DNA of 64,000 nucleotides, taken from Scalesia atractyloides. Its lineage: Eukaryota > Streptophyta > Magnoliopsida > Asterales > Asteraceae. The position numbers and the translations under genes were made by a program. This document shows, one piece after another, positions 56,941 to 64,000 of this stretch. The notes below the pieces were generated by a model. The model saw nothing but the letters and a program-made list of their open reading frames with translations. It was not told where the DNA came from and did no database searches. Within the stretch, counting starts at the first letter, position 1. Every line of letters starts with the position of its first letter. The DNA lies in assembly GCA_947069175.1 (NCBI GenBank), contig CAMTDV010000013.1:13116001-13180000 (forward strand), given 5' to 3'.

Positions 56941-58333
56941 TTAAGTAATGGTTGCAACTGGAAAGAGATGCGGGTATTTCTCGCGCATTGAGTCTTCATG
57001 TTCCCAAGTAAACTCGGGCCCTCGTTTTGACTCCCAACGCACCCTAACGATTGGAATACGACTTTGCCTTAAACGTTTCTCACCGAAATCCATGATTTCC
57101 ACCGGTCTTTCAACGAAGTGCATTGACTCATCAACTTGAATGTCTTCTAGAGGGATATGGAGATTTTCTTCGGTGAGACACCTTTTCAAGTTTGATACAT
57201 GGAACGTGGGATGTATTCTGTTGAGCTCTTCTGGTAGGTCAAGCTTGTATGCTACAGGACCTACTCTTTCGAGTATCTTGAAAGGTCCTACGTAGTGTGG
57301 TGCTAGCTTGCCATTTTGACCGAACCAAACCACTCCCTTCCACGGTGATACTTTCAAAAGTACTTGATCACCAACGCAAAACTCCAAAGGCTTTCGTCAT
57401 TTGTCAGCATAACTCTTTTGACGACTTTGGGCCGCTAGAAGATTGTTTCAAATTCGAAGGATTTTGTCGGTTGTTTCTTGAATCAACTCGGGTCCGGTGA
57501 TTTGCGCTTCACCAATTTCGTGCCAACATACTGGAGATCGGCATTTATGACCATATAAAGCTTCGAAAGGAGCCATACCGATGCTTAAGTGATAGCTATT
57601 GTTGTACGAAAACTCGACTAACGGTAGATGAGTGTCCCAATTACCCTTGAAGTCTATGACACACGCTCGCAGCATGTCTTCGAGGGTTTGGATGGTGCGT
57701 TCAGATTGACCGTCAGTTTGAGGGTGGAAGGCGGTGCTGAGGTCTAAACGTGTACCCAAAGCAGTTTGTACGGCTCGCCATGTTCGTGAAGTGAAACGAC
57801 CATCACGGTCTGAAATGATGCTTAACGGTACACCATGACGGCTTACGATCTCGTTGATATAGATGCGAGCTAACTTCTCGTTCTTGAAGTCCTCGTGAAT
57901 CGGAATGAAGTGAGCTGATTTTGTAAGACGATCAATGATTACCCATATGGTGTCATACCCAAAGGAGGTGCGAGGTAACCCGGTAATGAAATCCATGGTT
58001 ATGTTTTCCTACTTCCATACAGGTATCTCGGGTTGGACCAGAAGTCCTGATGGTCTTTGATGTTCAGCTTTCACTTTGGAGCATGTAAGGCACTTGGAAA
58101 CAAAAACAACGATATCCTTCTTCATGCCAGGCCACCAGTAGGTGTATCGCAAGTCCTGATACATCTTATCAGCTCCTGGATGTATAGAGTATCGTGTTTT
58201 GTGTGCCTCGTTCATGAGGAAATCACGAAGGTTGTCGCGATCGGGAATCCAAATACGATTTAGATAGTACAGAATACTGTCGGATTTGGTTTCGATTTTG
58301 AGTTCAGCTCCACACGACAGCTCATCACGTACG
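56941..58333 (-). pseudogene. pol: Element C integrase and chromodomain-like tail
   Basis: The zinc region HKTRYSIHPGADKMYQDL and CLTCSKVKAEHQRPSG is followed by TAG 58009-58011 (Trp expected). The core keeps MDFITGLP, IISDRDGRF and HPQTDGQSERT, so the DDE acids are present. Stops lie at 57448-57450 (TGA) and near 57398 (TGA), both where relatives have Arg. GPY/F motif HYVGPFKILERVG and tail IPIVRVRWESKRGPEFTWE end at 56941. The zinc region is in a different frame from RNase H. Confidence 0.93.
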
Positions 58334-60237
58334 TCATTTTCCGTTACGGAAGTATGTTGAGCTGCCCGAATTCGATCCTTGATAGGTTACAATTTGAGAA
58401 CATAGAAGACGAATGGAATTTGCATAACCCTTTCGACTGAGTGCATCGGCCACAACGTTTGACTTGCCAGGATGATATCGAATCTCACAGTCATAATCAT
58501 TGAGGGGTTCGACCCATCGTCGTTGCCTCATGTTCAACTCTTTTTGATTGAAGATATGTTGGAGACTCTTATGGTCAGTGTATATTTCACACTTGGTACC
58601 ATAGAGATAATGTCTCCATATCTTTAGAGCGAACACGACTGCTCCAAGTTCCAGGTCGTGGGTGGTGTAATTCTTCCCATGTACTTTGAATTGCCTAGAG
58701 GCATAGGCAATCACCTTGCCTCTTTGCATCAGAACATAGCCTAAACCTTGCCTTGATGCGTCGCAATAAACCACAAAATCTTTGGAGCCCTTAGGGAGTG
58801 TAAGGATAGGTGCATCACAAAGCTTTTGTTTCAAAGTTTGGAAGGCCTCCTCTTGCTTGGGTCCCCAAATAAAGGGTTTTCCCTTGTGAGTCAAGGTCGT
58901 GAGTGAAACGGTGATACGAGAGAAATTGGCAATGAAGCATCGATAATAACCAGCCAAGCCAAGAAATGACCTAACTTCAGTAGGGGTACGTGGCGCTTGC
59001 CATTCTTGTACTGCCTTGATTTTCGAAGGGTCGACATGAATCACTTTGTCATTAACGACATGACCAAGAAATTGTACCTCTTTCAACCGGAATTCACATT
59101 TTGAGAACTTAGCGTAAAGATTTTTAGTCCTCAAGAGTGTAAGGATGAGTCGAAGATGTCGCTCATGGTCGGATCTTGACTTGGAGTAGATAAGAATGTC
59201 GTCGATGAAGACTATGACAAAACGGTCGAGATAGGGTTTGCATACCCTATTCATCAAATCCATGAAGACAGCGGGGGCGTTGGTTAACCCGAAAGGCATA
59301 ACCATGAACTCGTAATGACCATAACGAGTTTGAAAAGCGGTTTTTGAAATATCTTCTTCGCGCACCCTAAGCTGATGATAACCAGAACGAAGGTCGATTT
59401 TGGAAAAACAGGTGGCACCTTGAAGTTGATCTAGAAGGTCATCAATGCGAGGCAGTGGATAGTGATTCTTATCAGTCAACTTGTTGAGTTCTCTATAATC
59501 AATGCACATGTGAAACGTTCTATCCTTCTTCTTCACAAAAAGAACAGGTGCACCCCAAGGCGACGAGCTAGGACGTATGAATCCTTTGTCAGTCAGCTCT
59601 TGCAGCTGACTGGCCAACTCTTGCATTTCGGATGGGGCTAACCTATAAGGAGATTTTGCGACTGGTGTAGCGCCAGGCACAAGATCGATCTGAAATTCAA
59701 CTTCTCGCACAGGAGGAAGTCCTGAAACGTCATCGGGAAAAACTTGCGGAAATTCCTTCACAATTGGAATATCTTCGAGTTTCCTTTCCTTGCCTTCCTT
59801 CTTGACAATGTGAGCTAGGAATGCAACGTAATCCTTGCGAAGATATCTTCGAGCTTGAAGGCATGACATCAATTTGAGCCCTTTCGAAGGAGTTTCTCCA
59901 AAGATACGTAGGGTCTGACCATTGGCGAGAGGAATACGAATGAACTTTTCATGGCACACCACTTCGGCGTGATGTTGACTGAGCCAGTCCATACCGATGA
60001 TAGCATCGAAACTTCCCAATTTCATAGGAATGAGGTCCATCGAGAAGTCGTGATCATTTAGGGTAAGAGTGCAATCACGTATGATATAATTTAACGAAAT
60101 GGGTTCTCCGTCAGCAACTTCCACCGTGAACAATTCAGCAAGACTAACACGAGGTAGGTCGAGAACAGATTCGAATTCTAAAGATACAAAGCTCTTATCC
60201 GCACCAGAATCGAATAATATGGATGCATAACTACCAT
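58334..60237 (-). pseudogene. pol: Element C protease, reverse transcriptase, RNase H
   Basis: Open from before 60133: protease ILFDSGADKSFVSLEF (the DSG form is accepted in this family) and IIGMDWLSQHHAEVV; RT MCIDYRELNKL, FSKIDLRSGYHQL, RFVIVFIDDILIYSK; RNase H FVVYCDASRQGLGYVLMQRG, YTDHKSLQHIF and ADALSRK. A one-base insertion in the T run at about 60243-60250 separates Gag from the protease frame. A shift just after ALSRKG (near 58430) ends the frame at 58334. Confidence 0.94.
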
Positions 60238-61614
60238 TTACGAGAAAAACGTACCGTTGACCACATTGTTGTCAGCCCTTGCTTGGTTGCCGTTGATATT
60301 GAAAGCCCTTCCCCTAGCAGGTGGGGGAGCTTGATTAGCTTGGTTCACCGGGTTTGCTTGGGCTTGGGCATTGATGATATTTACCAGGCGTGGGCAAGTA
60401 TTTCTGAAGTGGTTTGGGTCCCCACAGTTAAAACAGGCTCTTATGGGTTGCATCATGGGGTAGTTGGGTTGGTAGTAAGGTTGGGCTATAGGTTGGGCAG
60501 GTGGTAGAAGTAAGGGTTGTTGGGCTTGGCCCACCATTTGGTTTTGGGTTTGGGTTGGAGGCTGATTGCGGTTTGATCGCTGAAGTGTAGGACAGGTTTG
60601 GATAGTGTGACCTGCACGGCCACAACTTGTGCAATGTTGGCAAGGGTTCTTAGGAGGCTGATGGTATTGGCAACGGTTACACTTTGGGTGTGGGCCAGTG
60701 TATGGCCTTTTGAATGGTGCGGCTGGAGGGGCAACTTGGGTGATTGGAGCAGCAGTGATGGGAGGGTTAGTTTGGGTGACGGTGAAGTTCTTACCATTTC
60801 GCTTCCTCTTACCAGCAAACCTTGAGGATGAGCCAGATTGGGTTGGAATTGGGGCTTCAACAGTTGTTTTCTTCTTCTCATCTTTAAAATCGCCATTTCG
60901 AATGCGATTTTAAGTAAGCTCCGTAGCTAATTCCATTGCGGCTTCTAGTGTTGCGGGAGAAGTGCTTAAAACAGAATATTGGATTTTCGAGGGAAGGCCT
61001 TGAATATAGTGCTCGATTAAGCGGTATAATGGGGTGAACAGGTTGGGAACCATCTGGTTCAATTCAAGAAACCTCTTGTTGTAGGAGGTGTGATCCCCTT
61101 CCTTTTGCTTTAGAGAATAGAATTCATCTTCAAGCTTTTTGATCTCGCTCCTAGGGCAGAAGCGTCTTGTCATTATTTCTCTCAATTCCTCCCATGATAA
61201 GGCCATGGCATCTTCCACACCTCGCTTACCCTTTTCCGTGTTCCACCAGGTAAGGGCTAACAAACGTCCAGTAGCGTAACGTACCTTGCGATCCTTAGGA
61301 CAGTCGTAATTAAGAAAGGTGTTTTCCAACTCCTCAAACCAGTGGAGGAGAGCGGTGACACCTTCAGTCCCTTCATATTTTGGGGGATCCCAAGACTTGA
61401 AGTGTTTGTAGGTGCATTTAGTGGTTTTAGGAGGAGGGTTGGTGACGTTTTGGCCTTCTTGGTTTGGAGGGTTGATGGGGTTTGAGGCGAGAGCTTGTTG
61501 AACTTGCAGTACGATGTCAGGAAGTACCGCGGCCATTTGTTGAGCAATTTGCGTGGCCATGTGTTCGCTTGACCTTCCTGACCTTCTACCTCCTCGTAAG
61601 TGTCTAGCGGACAT
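60238..61614 (-). pseudogene. gag: Element C Gag
   Basis: ATG at 61614 (MSARHLRGGRRSGRSSEHMA). The Gag capsid domain has TYKHFKSWDPPKYEGTEG, LTWWNTEKGKRG, MTRRFCPRSEI and LIEHYIQGLPSKIQ. A TAA at 60910-60912 stops it, then the same frame continues with CNRCQYHQPPKNPC, CTSCGRAGHTIQTC and the knuckle CFNCGDPNHFRNTC. A frameshift then gives a TAA at 60238. Unlike A it has no intron signal near its start. It packages RNA in the intact family. Confidence 0.9.
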
Positions 61615-62433
61615 CTACAGTAATATACGTAGGGAGATTGTGAGTTTGAGAATTTTCTAGGTGTCATGTGTCGTAAAAGAATGAAAACAACATAAATAAC
61701 TGAAAATAACTTAACTACATCCATAGGATGTCTTGGGCTTGCTCATGTTGGGCCTCCAAATGTCTCCCATTCCATAACCTGTATAGTCATGTGGGCCCCC
61801 ATGACTATTGGGCTTGGTAGGGTTCACATTGGTGTCGGCTGGTTAACACTCGCATCACCCGAATGAAAATCGTAAAACATGATTGCGAGATACATGGTCG
61901 GAGGGTGTCCAGGTGTAGACACAATGACAACTCAAACTGGGGTTAGTTCACATGACGTTTGGTATAGCATGCTTTGGCCTAATTGGTCCTTCGTACTCTC
62001 ATCGTTAGTCCCCAGGTAGGCAAACTGGTCCTTTATTTTGGATTTATACGAATGCCAAGTCTAGACAGGACGTTCCGACTACCGGTACTCGTACCCTTCC
62101 AGTTACTACATGCCCGTCGTGAAAACTCACTTTGATGTGATTTTAAAAAATATGAAAACATTGCCAAAATCTTTGAAAAGAAATCGGGAAATTGTGAAAT
62201 CGTGAGGTGTGTGCTTTCATAGATATGATATGTTATGAGGATATGAACTATGATGAGCATTGCATACTAACATGTACTTGTGAGAGTGCTTGCATAATAT
62301 TGTGTGTGAAAATAAACATGAAACATATAAACATCATGAATTTTGCGTGTAACACATAAACAATTAAAATCTAATCAACTATAGTATAGGCTCTAAGGGT
62401 CTAATAACCTATCCTATATCCCTATAGTCACAA
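61615..62433 (-). other. Element C untranslated leader
   Basis: About 820 nt between PBS and gag without a meaningful ORF or the extra ORF seen in A. It has a mild C/T bias in sense. Confidence 0.7.
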
Positions 62434-62446
62434 GCTCTGATACTAA
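62434..62446 (-). other. Element C primer binding site
   Basis: Sense TTAGTATCAGAGC, close to TTGGTATCAGAGC of the tRNA-Met site with one change, two nt from the LTR. Confidence 0.85.
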
Positions 62447-62448
62447 TC

Positions 62449-63904
62449 TGTCACACCCCGACCCGCTACGAAATAAAAGTTGGGGCATGATTGGGTTATC
62501 ACCAAAGCTCATGATATTTACTAATAAGTTTCATATTTATTAAATTCAAATTAACTTCAAGTATCCAACACAAATACCATACAAACACAAACATTAAACC
62601 AAACGATTGTTCCAAACGAAATAAATTGTTTATTCTTCTAAGGCCATCCTATGTGTTTCTTTCCTCCGCTTGTTCACCTGTATCATGCATAAAACAGAAA
62701 GTTTGGGTCAACAAAAGTTGGCGAGTGAACCTTGATAAAACATTTAATTAATTGAATTTTATGTTTGTTTAAATAAAATTGTGCATGAATAACATGTGAG
62801 CAAATGTATATATGTAACCAATCACAAACCACATTGTATGAACATATGACATAATGAATGATGTATTTGAGATCAAGGCTCAATCAAACGGAGCCGATCT
62901 AATGAGGCACCTGATGCTCAACCCGTATCCCACAAGGAACTGATGAGCCTAATGAAATGATTGCACTGAAATGATAAAATGTATCCACATATAAACCACA
63001 TAACAACTATACACATTTGATCACGAGATGATATTAGCACAAGTGTTTAAATGAAATAAAAATAGTGTAGGACATACACCCCAAAACGTGATTAAAAAGG
63101 GGTATTCGTAGAGATTCACTCACATTGGGTGCGTATTCTTGAGTGGAAAAGGGAGCGCACGAGTTGCGGGTTTACCGGCGAGAAAGTACTAACCGAATGG
63201 AGGGTCACGATTCCCGGAGGTGGTGTTTCGGAGGTGGGCAGACTTTCTCCGGCGAACAGGGGGGTGCTTGAGCAGAGAAAACAGAGAGAGTAGAAAAAGT
63301 GCCAGTCTTGATTGAGAAATCGTTTAGTATTTATAGGCTGAGGCAGGAGGTTTCGATTTCGGTTTTTGGTAACATGATTCGATGATTGGCAATTTCCAGA
63401 AAGATGACAGCCGAACTAATTGGATTTTGCCAAAAATAAATCCCGAGCTAGCTGTCGGAGATTTCAAAAAGAAAGGAAAGGTGCGTAATGTCAGATCCGG
63501 TTAGTTGCAGGTTTTTCACTCAGTTTCAAAATATAGGTTTTAAATTTCTAACATATCATCTAGTGTGTGCAGTGTAGTGGTGTTTGTTGCGTGTGTGTAA
63601 CTGGGGGAACCCGGGTTCAATCCCGGTTCACCCCCCATTTTTTTGTTTTTAATTATTTAATTTATTTTTAAGACAAGTCATTTATTAGATAAATATTAAG
63701 TATTTAATTGATTAATTTCTTTAAATATTATTTTTTATTTTACCCTTAAACATGGATTTTCATTATGATATATATATATATATATATATATATACACGTT
63801 GGAATGATGTAATCAATAAGTAATAACCGAACGTCGAAAAATAAAATATACTTTATTGATAAAAAGGGGTGGGTTTTTGAAACCCGATTTACACGGATGT
63901 TACA
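62449..63904 (-). repeat. Element C 5' LTR
   Basis: Starts TGTCACACCCCGACCCGC and ends CACGGATGTTACA beside GTTAA. Its first 25 bases differ from the partner (CTACGA for CAGCGG). TATA box is at 63328-63335 and a (TA)n run near 63766-63794. Confidence 0.95.
63560..63636 (+). other. Short tRNA-like piece in element C 5' LTR
   Basis: GTGCAGTGTAGTGGTG and GGGTTCAATCCCGGTTCA, antisense to the element. It is longer than the 3' copy, by about 18 bases between the boxes. Confidence 0.6.
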
Positions 63905-64000
63905 GTTAAGCTCTCTATAATCGATACACATGCGAAAAATATTTTATTCTTTTAACGAAAGGACCGGAGCTCCCCATGGAGAAGTGCTAGGGCGTATGAA
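63905..64000 (-). pseudogene. pol: Element M reverse transcriptase, upstream part
   Basis: Reads FIRPSTSPWGAPVL, frameshifts, then MCIDYRELN up to the element C insertion. It runs off the window. Confidence 0.85.

Larger units (their letters stand above)
55468..63904 (-). mobile_element. Element C: full-length Ty3/gypsy retrotransposon
   Basis: LTRs 55468-56906 (1,439 bp) and 62449-63904 (1,456 bp), exact GTTAA duplication (55463-55467, 63905-63909), PBS at 62434-62446, PPT at 56907-56922. It interrupts the reverse transcriptase of element M between RELN and KLT. The LTRs differ at about 20 sites in the first ~530 bp by eye, so C is much older than A. Gag and pol hold four in-frame stops and two frameshifts. 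Confidence 0.96.

Overview
This is a stretch of plant nuclear DNA made almost entirely of nested transposable elements. No intact host gene is visible. It is AT-rich, with Ty3/gypsy chromovirus-type retrotransposons, MITEs, a Helitron candidate, a FAR1/MULE transposase remnant and probable SINEs. The LTR style (TGTCACACCCCGACCCGC and TGTAACACCC ends, initiator tRNA-Met primer sites, chromodomain-like integrase tails) suggests a eudicot and, from memory only, the daisy family (Asteraceae).

Layout. 1-3285: Helitron candidate (175-820), PIF/Harbinger-type MITEs (1582-1813, 1846-2128) and the left part of a MITE. 3286-33442: a solo LTR (D) that inserted into that MITE and was itself invaded twice. 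Full-length element B (4590-29029, duplication ATTAT) sits in D. B holds full-length element A (10981-23491, duplication GTCAT) and solo LTR G (23606-25862, duplication ATGGG). Solo LTR E (30450-33087, duplication GTTTT) also sits in D. 33533-41430: a MITE, solo LTR F in inverted orientation to E (34079-36712, duplication TATTT) and solo LTR H (37297-40733, duplication GAGAG) in an unassigned coding-like relic. 41430-45400: a decayed Ty1/copia element split by solo LTR J (42135-44394, duplication ATTGA). 47466-51893: a FAR1/MULE transposase pseudogene split by solo LTR K and two probable SINEs, followed by a tentative solo LTR L. 55062-64000: a gypsy reverse transcriptase fragment (M) split by full-length element C (55468-63904, duplication GTTAA).

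Elements A, B and C are read on the minus strand in the order gag, protease, reverse transcriptase, RNase H, integrase, chromodomain-like tail. All three carry disabling mutations. A is very young: its 3.2 kb LTRs differ by about three substitutions and one indel by eye, yet its gag-pol frame has three stops, so it was probably copied in trans.

The most unusual signals are in the transcribed leaders. A's LTR carries five tandem perfect 8-bp hairpins whose stems covary. The E, F and G LTRs carry arrays of three or four tRNA-like modules with 9-11 bp stems, which C's related LTR lacks. B's LTR carries paired 14-bp hairpins. A also has a probable 80-nt gag intron with a good branch point, an extra acidic coiled-coil ORF ahead of gag, and a duplicated polypurine tract enclosing a relic of a different LTR start.
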